From: DATHTS01 sp965219305
Lineage (GTDB): Bacteria > Acidobacteriota > Blastocatellia > Pyrinomonadales > Pyrinomonadaceae
Assembly: GCA_965219305.1 (NCBI GenBank)
Contig: OZ244725.1
Location: forward strand, 4,154,001 to 4,218,000
Length of the DNA stretch: 64,000 nt
Reading direction: 5' to 3'
A program made the translations under genes and the position numbers. How positions within the stretch are numbered: position 1 is the stretch's first letter; every line of letters starts with the position of its first letter. The notes beneath the pieces were generated by a model that saw only the letters and a program-made list of their open reading frames with translations, made no database searches and was not told the DNA's origin. Of the stretch, positions 41,166 through 50,630 are shown in pieces.

Positions 41166-42689
41166 TTACTCGCCCGATTTTTTACTTTCCGTCTTTTTCT
41201 TTGTTTCCGTTTTTTTCTTAGCTTCGGGCTTTTTATCTTCCTTAGCTGTTTTTTCCTTTGTTGTCTTCGGTTTCTTTTCGGATGCCTTTTTCTCTTTTTT
41301 CGGAGTTTCGGCTTCCGTTTCTTCAGAAACTTTTTCGTCCGCATCGTCTGCGTTTTGAAATTCCGGCGATTGCGGCTCAACCCATTCGCCTTCGGTGATT
41401 TTAGCTTTATCAACGATTGCTTTTATCGCTTTATTCGTTCGAAGATTGTGCGCTATATTTCCTTCGGCGTTGTTTTTTCTGAGCGATTCGAGAATTTCCG
41501 CCGCCGAAACGCCGTAATAACGTCCCATATTTTCGAGTTCTTCATCAATTTCTTCCTGCGAAACTTCGACGTTTTCCAAGTCCGCGATTTTTTCCAGCAG
41601 CATCGCGCCGCGCACGTCGCGTTCGGCTTGCATACGCATCTGTCCGTATGCCGCTTCAACAAATCCTTGTTCAACTTGCTGTAAATCCATCCCGCGCTGT
41701 GCTAAATCCTGAGCGAAATTCTGCAAAAGATTCTGCGCCTGATTTTCGACAATCGCGCTCGGCACATCGAAACTGTTTTCTTCGACGAGTTTATTTACCG
41801 CGTCAACACGCAGACGTGCATCGGCATCGCCTTGAGCGTGTTTTTCAATATCTTCGCGTAATTTCGTGCGTAAATCTTCGAGTGATTCAAATTCTTCGTC
41901 TAAAGAAGTCGCCCATTCATCGTCGAGCGCGGGCTTTTCGATTTTCCCGACACTTTTAACTTTTGCTTTATAATGAACCGTCTTTCCGGCAAGCGCGGGC
42001 GAAGAAAAATCGTCTGCGTAAGAAACCGAAAATTCTTTTTCGTCGTCTTCTTCAACGCCTTGCAGATTGTCCGAAAATGATTTTTCGATCAGATCATCGC
42101 CCAACTTCACTTCCAAATCTTCAACCTTGATCGGTTCGGCATCGGGTTCGCCTTCAAAAGTTCCTTCCAAATCGGCGATAACTGTGTCGCCGTCTTGCGC
42201 TTTGCGGTCTTCAACCGGAACGAGAACTGCTGATTCGTCGCGTCTCTGTTCGATATAATCTTCAATTTCGCCGTCCAAAACCGGACGAACGCGGCGCGTC
42301 AATTCGTAACCGTCATATTTCGGTTCGGGAACTTCCGGCATCACTTCATAATGAACGTGCAGTTGGATGGCTTGCGAACCGTTGAATTTAACATTTTCCG
42401 CATCGTCCAGATGAACTTCCGGTTCGCTGATCGGCATCTGATCGTTTTCCTGCAAAGCGTCGCTGATAGTTTTCGGCAAGATTTCCTGCATCACGTCCTG
42501 ACGAATTTCATTTTTGTAACGCGTTCGCACAACATCTAAAGACGCAAATCCTTTACGAAATCCCGGCACACTCGCGCCTTTCGCATATTTTTGGCTCACA
42601 CGATTGTAAGCCTCTTTGACGATCTCCGCCGGAATTTCAATTTTTAACTCGCGCCGTGTCGAAGATACTTCGGTAATTTCTGTATTCAT
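41166..42689 (-). CDS. tig: Trigger factor with long Lys/Glu-rich tail
   Basis: A 507-residue ribosome-bound chaperone and peptidyl-prolyl isomerase. The N-terminal ribosome-binding signature is VPGFRKGFAS; the PPIase domain spans about 150-245, and the C-terminal helical arms follow to about 430. The last about 65 residues are a low-complexity tail of Lys, Glu, Thr and Ala (EKKASEKKPKTTKEK...), resembling histone-H1-like tails, not typical of E. coli Tig (432 residues). I start at ATG 42687-42689; upstream frame runs into tRNA-Leu. Confidence 0.95.
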   Translation of the reverse strand: MNTEITEVSSTRRELKIEIPAEIVKEAYNRVSQKYAKGASVPGFRKGFASLDVVRTRYKNEIRQDVMQEILPKTISDALQENDQMPISEPEVHLDDAENVKFNGSQAIQLHVHYEVMPEVPEPKYDGYELTRRVRPVLDGEIEDYIEQRRDESAVLVPVEDRKAQDGDTVIADLEGTFEGEPDAEPIKVEDLEVKLGDDLIEKSFSDNLQGVEEDDEKEFSVSYADDFSSPALAGKTVHYKAKVKSVGKIEKPALDDEWATSLDEEFESLEDLRTKLREDIEKHAQGDADARLRVDAVNKLVEENSFDVPSAIVENQAQNLLQNFAQDLAQRGMDLQQVEQGFVEAAYGQMRMQAERDVRGAMLLEKIADLENVEVSQEEIDEELENMGRYYGVSAAEILESLRKNNAEGNIAHNLRTNKAIKAIVDKAKITEGEWVEPQSPEFQNADDADEKVSEETEAETPKKEKKASEKKPKTTKEKTAKEDKKPEAKKKTETKKKTESKKSGE

Positions 42690-42748
42690 TAATTTTGTTA
42701 AAAGTTTGTATGTTAAGTTAATATGTAGTTTTTTATCCAAACTCAGGT

Positions 42749-42833
42749 TGGTGCTGAGGGCGAGACTCGAACTCGCACGCCTTACGGCACAGGCTTCTAA
42801 GACCTGCGTGGCTACCAATTACACCACCTCAGC
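42749..42833 (-). tRNA. tRNA-Leu (UAG anticodon)
   Basis: The minus strand folds as a class II tRNA: acceptor GCTGAGG with CCTCAGC, anticodon stem CAGGT/GCCTG with loop CTTAGAA (anticodon TAG), a long variable arm TGCCGTAAGGCG, T arm GCGAG-TTCGAGT-CTCGC, discriminator A and an encoded CCA (42751-42749). It reads CUA and, by wobble, other CUN Leu codons. It lies 6 bp after an HNH gene and 60 bp before tig. Confidence 0.95.
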
Positions 42834-42839
42834 ATTTTT

Positions 42840-43286
42840 TCAATTATCTTTTTTTGTCTTTCGCCCGGAATAATTCTCCGTTAAAGCGTGACAATTGGGA
42901 CAGAGTATTTGTAAATTCTCAATCCGATTGTCAAATCGATTTCCATTAATGTGATGAAGCTCTAAAGGTATCTCTATTCCCAAGCAGATTTTACCTTCAC
43001 AATTTTCGCACATTTTTCTTTTTACATTATCTGCAATCAGTTTCAGCTTCAATTTATAGGGATTTATTGTGCTGCCGTTAAATAAATATTCCGAAGCGTT
43101 TTTTCTGACGGGTGATCTTTTTCCCTCTCCGCTTTTATTTCCTTGATATCTTAATCCAAATTTTTTCAGATAAGAATCTAACGTTTCCGGTCTGCACCTT
43201 AATTCTCGACAAATATAAGCCTTTGACATTTTTTGAGAAATCCAGAACTCGATCTCTTTTCTGCAATTGATAATGTCTGTTCTCAT
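42840..43286 (-). CDS. HNH endonuclease with N-terminal HTH
   Basis: A 148-residue protein. The N-terminal half looks like a helix-turn-helix (MSKAYICRELRCRPETLDSYLKKF). The C-terminal HNH domain has the zinc pair CENCEGK and the core LELHHINGNRFDNRIENLQILCPNCHA. This two-part arrangement is frequent in phage or homing-type HNH proteins of unknown role. It ends 6 bp before tRNA-Leu, so the two are probably on one transcript. Confidence 0.9.
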   Translation of the reverse strand: MRTDIINCRKEIEFWISQKMSKAYICRELRCRPETLDSYLKKFGLRYQGNKSGEGKRSPVRKNASEYLFNGSTINPYKLKLKLIADNVKRKMCENCEGKICLGIEIPLELHHINGNRFDNRIENLQILCPNCHALTENYSGRKTKKDN

Positions 43287-43410
43287 TTCTAATTTCTAAG
43301 CCCAGATTGCAAAAAACTTATTAGAATTTAAAAGATTAAGAACGGATTGTCTAGCAGACAAAATTTCCTTTTAGTGGGTTTTTAACAGTAAATATTGTCA
43401 AAAACCAAAA

Positions 43411-43680
43411 TTACTCGTCAGTATATTTCCGTTTATATTCTTCCAACTGCCGGTCGAGTCGCTCCATTTCAGCGATTGCGGTCGGTTTCTTTGCCTCGAG
43501 CTGTGCCGGTTCTTTGTCTTTTTCAAGAAAAAGTTTGTAACCCGCGTAACCGCCGGCGGCGAAAATTCCGATCCAAACAAGCCACCAGAAAATTCCGTAG
43601 ATCAAACCGATCAGCCAGAAAAAAACGTAAACTCCGACACCTGCGGCAATTAAGATCAATAAAAATTTAAGAAGTTTCAT
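43411..43680 (-). CDS. Small membrane protein with coiled-coil tail
   Basis: An 89-residue protein: two hydrophobic helices (residues 4-30 and 33-50, rich in Gly, Trp, Phe) and a charged helical tail EMERLDRQLEEYKRKYTDE. AAGG in front of the ATG 43678-43680 supports this start. Family unknown; resembles short inner-membrane proteins. Confidence 0.65.
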   Translation of the reverse strand: MKLLKFLLILIAAGVGVYVFFWLIGLIYGIFWWLVWIGIFAAGGYAGYKLFLEKDKEPAQLEAKKPTAIAEMERLDRQLEEYKRKYTDE

Positions 43681-43820
43681 TACAACCTTTTTTAATAATA
43701 GACTATTTTTCAAAACCAATCCATAGTTGCAAAATCCGGCGAATTTTTGCAAATGAATTTAAAAATCTTTCACGCCCTTGCGCCTTTGCATCTTTGAGTT
43801 AAAATCTTTTTTAGACTTTT

Positions 43821-45317
43821 ATGACCGATAAGTTTTTAAACACCGCCGAAGTCGCCGAAAAGATTGACGCACAGATTAACGATTTCCGCGAAGCGAAAGT
43901 TTCCGACGTAACGCACGATTCGCGTCTGGCGCGGGAAAATACGCTGTTCGTCGCCATTCAGGGTTTAATGATGGACGGACACCGTTTTGTTGACGATGTG
44001 ATGCGGCGCGGCGCGGCAGGAATTATTTCCGAACTCGACGCGCCGGAAGATTTTCGGGGCGCGTGGCTGAAAGTAAAAAATGCGCGTGTTGCTTTGGCAA
44101 AGGCGGCGGCAGTAATAAATTTTGAACCATCAAAAGATTTAAAACTTGTCGGAATCACGGGAACGAACGGCAAAACTACGACGACTTATCTGATGTTCGC
44201 GCTCGCCGAAGCCGCCGGAGAAAAAGCCGCGATGCTGACGACGGTCGAATATCGAATCGGCGAAAAAAGCGAACCCGCAGTTCGCACAACGCCCGAAGCA
44301 TCCGACACGAATAAGTTTTTGCGCGAAGCTGTTGAAGAAGGCTGCAAAATGGCGGTGATGGAAACTTCTTCGCAGGCGATTGACTTGCATCGCTGTGATT
44401 TTCTGAAATTCAAAGTGGCGATCTTTACGAATTTAACGCGCGATCATCTCGATTATCATCACACGATGGAAAATTATTTCGATGCGAAAAAGATGTTGTT
44501 TGACGGACGTTTGGGCGAAACTCCCGATGCGACTGCGATAAATATTGATGATAAATGGGGCGCAAAACTTGCCAAAGAATTAAAGGAAAACGGGCAGAAA
44601 GTAATCACATTTTCGCAAAACTCAAACGCCGATCTTACCGCAACGAATCTGGAAGTTTCTTTAATAAAAGGAACTTCATTTATATTGAAAACTCCGGGCG
44701 GCGAGCGCGAAATAAATTCGCCGCTCGTCGGAAAACCGCACGTTTACAATATGCTGTCGGCAACCGCAGCCGCGCTCGAACTCGGTTACGACCTCGATTC
44801 AATTCAAAAAGCCTTGAAAACCTGCGTCGGTGCGCCGGGAAGATTCGAGCGCGTGCCGCACGACGGAGATTTTGCAATCGTCGTTGATTACGCGCATTCC
44901 GACGACGCGCTGTTGAATACTCTAAAAACCGCGCGAAGTTTGACCGACGGCAGAATCATCACGGTTTTCGGTTGCGGCGGCGACCGCGACAAAACAAAAC
45001 GTCAGCCGATGGGCGAAATCGCCGGACAGCACAGCGATCTCGTCATCATTACTTCCGACAATCCGCGAACTGAAGAACCGCTGAAAATTATCGCTGAGAT
45101 CGAAAAAGGAATAAAGAAAACCGATTGTCCGTATCTGATAAATTCCGACCGCCGCGAAGCGATCTTTCAGGCAATTTCAAAAGCGAAACCGAAAGATGTC
45201 GTCATCATCGCCGGAAAAGGACACGAAACTTACCAGATAATCGGCAACGACAAATATCACTTTGACGACCGCGAAGCCGCAATTGAAGCGTTGGAAAAAT
45301 TGAAGGAAGAATTGTAA
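43821..45317 (+). CDS. murE: UDP-MurNAc-tripeptide synthetase MurE
   Basis: A 498-residue Mur ligase. The P-loop is GITGTNGKTTTTYLMF, the carbamylated-Lys region is around HHTMENYFDAKKMLFDG, and the substrate-determining motif is DNPRTEEP, which in known MurE enzymes selects meso-diaminopimelate. It adds the third residue to UDP-MurNAc-Ala-Glu. It is convergent with murB, 8 bp away, and isolated from other mur genes. Confidence 0.95.
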   Translation: MTDKFLNTAEVAEKIDAQINDFREAKVSDVTHDSRLARENTLFVAIQGLMMDGHRFVDDVMRRGAAGIISELDAPEDFRGAWLKVKNARVALAKAAAVINFEPSKDLKLVGITGTNGKTTTTYLMFALAEAAGEKAAMLTTVEYRIGEKSEPAVRTTPEASDTNKFLREAVEEGCKMAVMETSSQAIDLHRCDFLKFKVAIFTNLTRDHLDYHHTMENYFDAKKMLFDGRLGETPDATAINIDDKWGAKLAKELKENGQKVITFSQNSNADLTATNLEVSLIKGTSFILKTPGGEREINSPLVGKPHVYNMLSATAAALELGYDLDSIQKALKTCVGAPGRFERVPHDGDFAIVVDYAHSDDALLNTLKTARSLTDGRIITVFGCGGDRDKTKRQPMGEIAGQHSDLVIITSDNPRTEEPLKIIAEIEKGIKKTDCPYLINSDRREAIFQAISKAKPKDVVIIAGKGHETYQIIGNDKYHFDDREAAIEALEKLKEEL

Positions 45318-45325
45318 GCGCGGAC

Positions 45326-46375
45326 TTAATCGAAACCTACAAAGACGGGTTCGGGGAAAAGTTTTATTCCGAAAATTTCTTCGACTTTTGTTTGAATTTC
45401 GTTTTTCAATTCGATCAATTCCCGCGCCGTCGCATCGCCGCGATTTGTTAAGGCGAGCGTATGATTGGTCGAAAGTCCGACGCGGTTTTTAGTGTAACCT
45501 TTGTCAAATCCGGCTTTTTCAATCAGCCACGCGGCGGGAATTTTTACTTGATTTTCATTTGTCGGAAAATGCGGGATTTTGTCAGTTTCGCCGATGATAT
45601 TTAATTTTTTGCAATTCTTTTCGATTTCTTGAAATCTTTCGTTTTTGACGATGGGATTTTTGAAAAACGAACCTGCACTTTGAGAATTGAGGTCGTTTTT
45701 ATCAATCACCATTGATTTTCGTCGGCGAATATTTAAGACCGCTTCGCGTGTGTCTTCGAGGTTCGGTTCTTTTCCGGCAAAATAATTTTTCAAATCCTGA
45801 TAAGCGATTTTCGGTTTGCCGTTTTTTTCCAGCGCGAAAGTTACGGCGAGAACGATGAAGCGATTTTTTTCGCTCGTGTTGAAAATACTTTTGCGGTATT
45901 CAAAACCGCATTCTTCGTTTGTTAAAGTCTTTATTTCACTCGTTCGGCGGTCGTAAACTCTGACCGAAATGATAGTTTCCGAAACTTCCTGCCCGTAAGC
46001 TCCGACATTTTGCACGGGCGTTCCGCCGACAAAACCGGGAATTCCGCTCAAACATTCGACTCCGGCGAGATTTTTTTTAACGCAAAATTCGACGAATTTA
46101 TCCCAATCTTCGCCTGCGCCGACCGTCAGATTTCCGCCGTTTTCTTCGATTCCTTTAATTGCGGTTTGCAAAACCAAACCATCGAAACCTTCGTCGGCGA
46201 TCAAAATATTACTGCCGCCGCCGAGAACGAAAATTTCGAGATCGTTTTCGGCGGCGAACTCAAAGGCTTCGAAAACGTCCGTTTCATTTTCGGCGCGGAC
46301 AAAAAATCGCGCCTTTCCGCCGATTTTTAATGTCGTTAAAGGCGCGAGTAAAATGTCTTTTTCGATCTTCGCCAT
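45326..46375 (-). CDS. murB: UDP-N-acetylenolpyruvoylglucosamine reductase
   Basis: A 349-residue FAD enzyme of the type I (E. coli-like) length. It has APLTTLKIGGKARFF, LGGGSNILIADEGFDGLVL, the active-site SGIPGFVGGTPVQNVGAYGQEV, SAGSFFKNPIV with the catalytic Ser, and a Glu in the C-terminal HTLALTNRG...FGIKLFPEPVFVG segment. It makes UDP-MurNAc. Its start codon shares TAATG with the stop of the upstream TPR gene. Confidence 0.95.
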   Translation of the reverse strand: MAKIEKDILLAPLTTLKIGGKARFFVRAENETDVFEAFEFAAENDLEIFVLGGGSNILIADEGFDGLVLQTAIKGIEENGGNLTVGAGEDWDKFVEFCVKKNLAGVECLSGIPGFVGGTPVQNVGAYGQEVSETIISVRVYDRRTSEIKTLTNEECGFEYRKSIFNTSEKNRFIVLAVTFALEKNGKPKIAYQDLKNYFAGKEPNLEDTREAVLNIRRRKSMVIDKNDLNSQSAGSFFKNPIVKNERFQEIEKNCKKLNIIGETDKIPHFPTNENQVKIPAAWLIEKAGFDKGYTKNRVGLSTNHTLALTNRGDATARELIELKNEIQTKVEEIFGIKLFPEPVFVGFD

Positions 46376-48318
46376 TATCTTAAAACCGCTCCGGCGAGAA
46401 TTCCTTTGAGTCTCGCGTAATAATAATTCGAGCCGAGTTGTCGAAGTTTTTCGAGCATTTTTTCGGCTTCTTTTTTGTTTTTGCGCTGGTATTCGGTTTC
46501 GCCGAGATTGTAAACGGCAGACGCAAAATTCGGGTTCGCGTCCAAAACTCTCTGGAAACTTTTCGCGGCTTTATCATAATCATTTTGTTGACGATATGCG
46601 ATGCCGAGTTCATTATTGGCGATAATTTTCACGGCTTTGTCATTGCTGAGATCGAGTGCTTTTTCGAGCGGATCAATTGCGCCGCGAAAATCTTTTAATT
46701 CGTTGTTTATCATTCCGAGATTTAACAGCGCGGCGACGAATTTTTGATCTTCCTGCAACGCTTTCTGCAAAACATCTTTTCCCTGACGGTAATAATTAAG
46801 CGCATCGGCGGGTTTTTGCAGACGATTTGCATCTTGTCCGGCGTTAAAATATGCCCAACCGAGATTGGTGTTATCTATCGCATTCGGACTGATTTCAGCA
46901 GCTTTTTTCAGTGCGTCAATTGTCGTTGTCCAGGTTTTCGGAATTGTCGGTTTTTTATTTAATTCGGCTTGTCCGGCGACGAAACCGTAATCACTGTAAA
47001 TTTCGGCAATTCCGTCTTTTTCCGAAGCGTCGAATAATTCAGGTTTACGTTCGATAAACGTCGTCGCCAGACGATATTCACCGACGGCTTTTGAATAATA
47101 ATTTCTCTTGCCGTCAATCGTCGTTTCCAAAGCCGCCAATTGGCGGTAAACATCCGCCAGATTTACGTAAGAATCAATATTGAGACGACGTTTTGTTTCA
47201 TTGTTCGAGAGTTGTTTAGCTTTTTGATAGGCGTTTTCGGCTTTTAGAAAATAATCTTTTCCGTTTTTGGCTTCGTTGCCCGCGTTATAATAAGCGACTG
47301 CCAGATCGAACCAGCCTTCGGCAAATTTATCGTCGAGTTCGACGGCTTTTTGATATGCCGCCAAAGATTTTTCCTTATCTCCAAGACGGTCGTAAACCTG
47401 ACCGAGATAATAAAAAGTTTCCGCATTAGCCGGTTCTAATTCCGCCGAACGTTTGAGCGCGGTTAAGGCTTTGGCGTTATCATTTTGTTTAAATCGCACC
47501 ATTCCTAAAAAGTATTGTGTTTCCGCGTTGTCGGCATCGGCGGCTAACGCTTTTTCCAGATATTTCTGGGCTTGGGCAATGTTTCCTTCCTGATAATATA
47601 AAATGCCGAGCGGCGGGTAAATTTCCGTTAAATTACTGTCGAGAGAAAGTGCTTTTTCGTAGTTTTCAATTGCCGATTTATTGTTGTCCGACGAATCGAA
47701 AACTTCGCCGAGTCCGGCGTAAGCAGCGGCATTTTTGCTGTCGTTTTTGACGGCTTCTTCAAATGCGAGTTTGGCGAAATCGGTTTTGTCTGCTTCTAAA
47801 AGAGCATTTCCGCGTCTGGTTAAAACGTCTGACAAACCTGCTTTTGCCAGATTACTTTTGGCATCCAAATCTATTGCGCCGCGAAAGAATCTTTCGGATT
47901 CGGGCAGATTTTCCTGTCCGAGATAATATTCGCCCGCGCCCGTAAAAATAAGCGATGCTTCGCTGTTCTGCATCGTCTTGAATTTCGGTTGGTAAGCGGC
48001 GAAAGTCGCGCTGTCAATTTGTTTCACTCCGCGTTTCTGCTGACGCTCACGGGCGACCGTATTTGATTGTTTGACGATTCTGGTGCGGGCGATTGTTCTT
48101 TGCTTTTTCGTGCGCGAAGCATTCGAACTTCGCTGTGAAACCGTTTTGCGTTGCGGCGCACCGCTCGATTTACGGAAAACGAACGCGCTCGAACCGGCGA
48201 GCAGACCGCCGGAATCAAGATCAATCTGCGCTTTGACCGGCAGACTGTTCATTAAAAACGTCCAAACTAAAACTAAAGTTAGAAATGTTTTACAACGGAA
48301 TATTTTATCACTCATCAT
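46375..48318 (-). CDS. Secreted tetratricopeptide-repeat protein
   Basis: A 647-residue protein. A signal peptide (to about residue 31, ending LPVKAQ) is followed by a basic, Ser/Arg-rich linker (about 45-95) and some fourteen TPR-like helical repeats, e.g. AAAYAGLGEVFDSSDNNKSAIENYEKALSLD and AETFYYLGQVYDRLGDKEKSLAAYQKAVELD. It probably acts in the periplasm as a scaffold. I choose ATG 48316-48318 because AGGA is well placed and the signal peptide starts there. It overlaps murB by one base (TAATG). Confidence 0.85.
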   Translation of the reverse strand: MMSDKIFRCKTFLTLVLVWTFLMNSLPVKAQIDLDSGGLLAGSSAFVFRKSSGAPQRKTVSQRSSNASRTKKQRTIARTRIVKQSNTVARERQQKRGVKQIDSATFAAYQPKFKTMQNSEASLIFTGAGEYYLGQENLPESERFFRGAIDLDAKSNLAKAGLSDVLTRRGNALLEADKTDFAKLAFEEAVKNDSKNAAAYAGLGEVFDSSDNNKSAIENYEKALSLDSNLTEIYPPLGILYYQEGNIAQAQKYLEKALAADADNAETQYFLGMVRFKQNDNAKALTALKRSAELEPANAETFYYLGQVYDRLGDKEKSLAAYQKAVELDDKFAEGWFDLAVAYYNAGNEAKNGKDYFLKAENAYQKAKQLSNNETKRRLNIDSYVNLADVYRQLAALETTIDGKRNYYSKAVGEYRLATTFIERKPELFDASEKDGIAEIYSDYGFVAGQAELNKKPTIPKTWTTTIDALKKAAEISPNAIDNTNLGWAYFNAGQDANRLQKPADALNYYRQGKDVLQKALQEDQKFVAALLNLGMINNELKDFRGAIDPLEKALDLSNDKAVKIIANNELGIAYRQQNDYDKAAKSFQRVLDANPNFASAVYNLGETEYQRKNKKEAEKMLEKLRQLGSNYYYARLKGILAGAVLR

Positions 48319-48499
48319 TTTTTCCTGACCGCCTGTTTTACAGTCCATTTTATAACGTCGGGACGAGAAGGCAAGTTTCTTTTTGCGATGTTTTGCATTT
48401 GCCGTCATTGTCCCGATCGTTTTAACTGCGCCGGATTTTACAAGAATTTTCCTTTTTACAGGTAAAAATCTATAATGAATGGCTGGAGAAAAACAAATA

Positions 48500-50167
48500 A
48501 TGCTAAAAAAAATAATATTTCTACATATAATTTTGACTGTTTTCGTGTTAAATACTGCCGCGCAGAACAGATTTGAAGGTTTCAATCTTTTTATTGAAGC
48601 ACCGACAGACCAAACCGTCCAGAGTTGTGCGATACGCTATGCGTCAACGGACAATAATATTACGATCAAAGATTTGAATCCGGCGACACCGATGAATATC
48701 AAAGCCTGCGGCGGTTCTTCTTCAACGGTCAGCCGCGAATCGAATACTTCGGCAATCGCCAGAGCGAGCAGTACCGATTACAGGTGGTGTTTTGAAGGTG
48801 AAGATAAAAGTTATCAAATAAGTTTTGACGGCGACAAAAGACAAAAAATTGTCTATAACTGGATTGCTAATCCCGAACAGCCGACGGGACGCTACAACGT
48901 CAGGGATTTCGGAGCGAAGGGCGACAGCGTAACCGATGATACGATTGCGATTAAAAGTGCGCTGGCATTTATCGCCAATCAAAGCGGCGGAATTTTATTT
49001 TTTCCGCCCGGCGATTATCTGGTCGGAAGTCTGCCGGATTATCAACCGATCGCTCTTCCGCCCGGCATTACTATCGAAGGAGTCAGCGGTATAGCGTCAA
49101 ATTCGCCGACCAATTATTTGCGAACAAAAAGTCCTTCGCGGATAACTCTGGCGGGAAAAAAACGCGCTTTATTCCGCATCGGCGAATGCACTCACAACGT
49201 GATTATCAAAAGCATCGAATTATTCGCTTTGGAAAACGATGAAACTTACGGTGTTGAAGCCGCCGGAGTTATAACCACATCGGGCGAAACTTTATTCGAT
49301 CAAGTCAGTTTTCATTCGTTTTATCGCGGCATTTACGTTCACGGACTGCCGCAAAATAATCTGGGATGGCAGTTCGATTATGTAAAAGTTAAAAATTCCC
49401 GTTTTATAAATAACCGTGATGCCGGAATTTACACGAATATTCTAAATTCAAATTGGAAAGTAGAAGGTTGTTTGTTCATAAATCCGAAACGCCAAGCCGG
49501 ACAAAATGCCGATTCGATGCACTTTGAGAGAACCGGAATGATTATGATTACCGATACTTTCGGCGGTGGTTATACGACTGCATACGGCGGCACGTTTCTC
49601 AGTATTCTCGACAGCGGAAATACGACGGTTATCGGATGTCAAACCGAACAGATGACCAATTCGTTTTATTACAACGAGGAAAAAATTCAGGGCGCGGGCG
49701 ACTATTCTTATCCGATAACATTTATCAATAATATTTTCGGTCGTGTGGTTTTCGGTGCTAAACGCACGTTTGTTTCGATGGGAAACCTGTATGCCGAAAA
49801 AGCATTTTCTGCGGTCGAGGGCGTTAAAGTTTATTCTACAGGCGACCGTTTTTGTTACGATGCCGTTACATTAGGCTGCCAAAGCACTACAAATATGGTT
49901 GGTGCTTTTGATAAGGCGACCATATTATTCACAACCGGACAGCCGGACGAAAGACAGATTAAAGGTTATCCGGCGCAGTTCGGAACAGATGTCGAATTTA
50001 ACGGATCGGTCAGAATGCCGTCCCTGCAATTAAATGTTCTGCCGAGCGGACGGCAAAACGGAACGATGGTTTACTGCACGAACTGCCGCCGCAGCACAAC
50101 GCCTTGTCAGGCGGGCGGAAACGGTGCGCCGGCGATGGTCGTTAATAACGAATGGAGTTGTTTATAA
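48500..50167 (+). CDS. Secreted right-handed beta-helix (pectate-lyase-3-like) protein
   Basis: A 555-residue protein with a signal peptide (MLKKIIFLHIILTVFVLNTAAQ). After a 120-residue N-terminal region with several Cys, the Pectate_lyase_3 opening YNVRDFGAKGDSVTDDTIAIKSAL leads into a long beta-helix (about 135-490). A Cys-rich tail (YCTNCRRSTTPCQAGG) ends the protein. Could be a polysaccharide-processing enzyme or adhesin; catalytic residues are not identifiable. An in-frame ATG at 48479 is less likely to be the start. Confidence 0.82.
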   Translation: MLKKIIFLHIILTVFVLNTAAQNRFEGFNLFIEAPTDQTVQSCAIRYASTDNNITIKDLNPATPMNIKACGGSSSTVSRESNTSAIARASSTDYRWCFEGEDKSYQISFDGDKRQKIVYNWIANPEQPTGRYNVRDFGAKGDSVTDDTIAIKSALAFIANQSGGILFFPPGDYLVGSLPDYQPIALPPGITIEGVSGIASNSPTNYLRTKSPSRITLAGKKRALFRIGECTHNVIIKSIELFALENDETYGVEAAGVITTSGETLFDQVSFHSFYRGIYVHGLPQNNLGWQFDYVKVKNSRFINNRDAGIYTNILNSNWKVEGCLFINPKRQAGQNADSMHFERTGMIMITDTFGGGYTTAYGGTFLSILDSGNTTVIGCQTEQMTNSFYYNEEKIQGAGDYSYPITFINNIFGRVVFGAKRTFVSMGNLYAEKAFSAVEGVKVYSTGDRFCYDAVTLGCQSTTNMVGAFDKATILFTTGQPDERQIKGYPAQFGTDVEFNGSVRMPSLQLNVLPSGRQNGTMVYCTNCRRSTTPCQAGGNGAPAMVVNNEWSCL

Positions 50168-50231
50168 GTCGAAATTCAACATTCGGCTTTGCTCGCTTTA
50201 CTTCGACAAAGCCGAATCAAATAATTTAAAA

Positions 50232-50588
50232 ATGATTAAAACAATTACACTTTTTCGTCCGGTCGGTACAAAAGAATTGGCTTTGATAAAAGCAAGCGAA
50301 TTTAGCGGATTTCCGCCGCGTCTGCCGGAACAGCCGATATTTTATCCGGTCTTAAACGAAGAATACGCCGCACAAATCGCCCGCGATTGGAACGCGAAAC
50401 ATAACGAAGACAAAATCGGCTACGTTACAAAATTTGAAGTCGGCAAAAAGTTTCTCGACAATTACGAAATAAAAATCGTCGGCGGAAAAACGCACGAAGA
50501 ATACTGGATTCCGGCGGAAGATTTGGAAGAATTTAATCGTAACATCGTCGGAAAAATCGAAGTTATTTCCGAGTTTAAAGGAAGTTGA
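50232..50588 (+). CDS. ADP-ribosylation/crystallin J1-like small protein
   Basis: A 118-residue cytoplasmic protein (LFRPVGTKELALIKASEFSGFPPRLPEQPIFYPVLNEEYAAQIARDWN ... EEYWIPAEDLEEFNRNIVG). This sequence pattern belongs to short bacterial proteins commonly labelled ADP-ribosylation/crystallin J1, though no ADP-ribosylglycohydrolase domain is evident. Function unknown. The start is the ATG 50232 after an AT-rich stretch. Confidence 0.8.
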   Translation: MIKTITLFRPVGTKELALIKASEFSGFPPRLPEQPIFYPVLNEEYAAQIARDWNAKHNEDKIGYVTKFEVGKKFLDNYEIKIVGGKTHEEYWIPAEDLEEFNRNIVGKIEVISEFKGS

Positions 50589-50630
50589 TTTGCAGTAATT
50601 GACTTCCAGTTTATTTTCCCTTTGATATTT

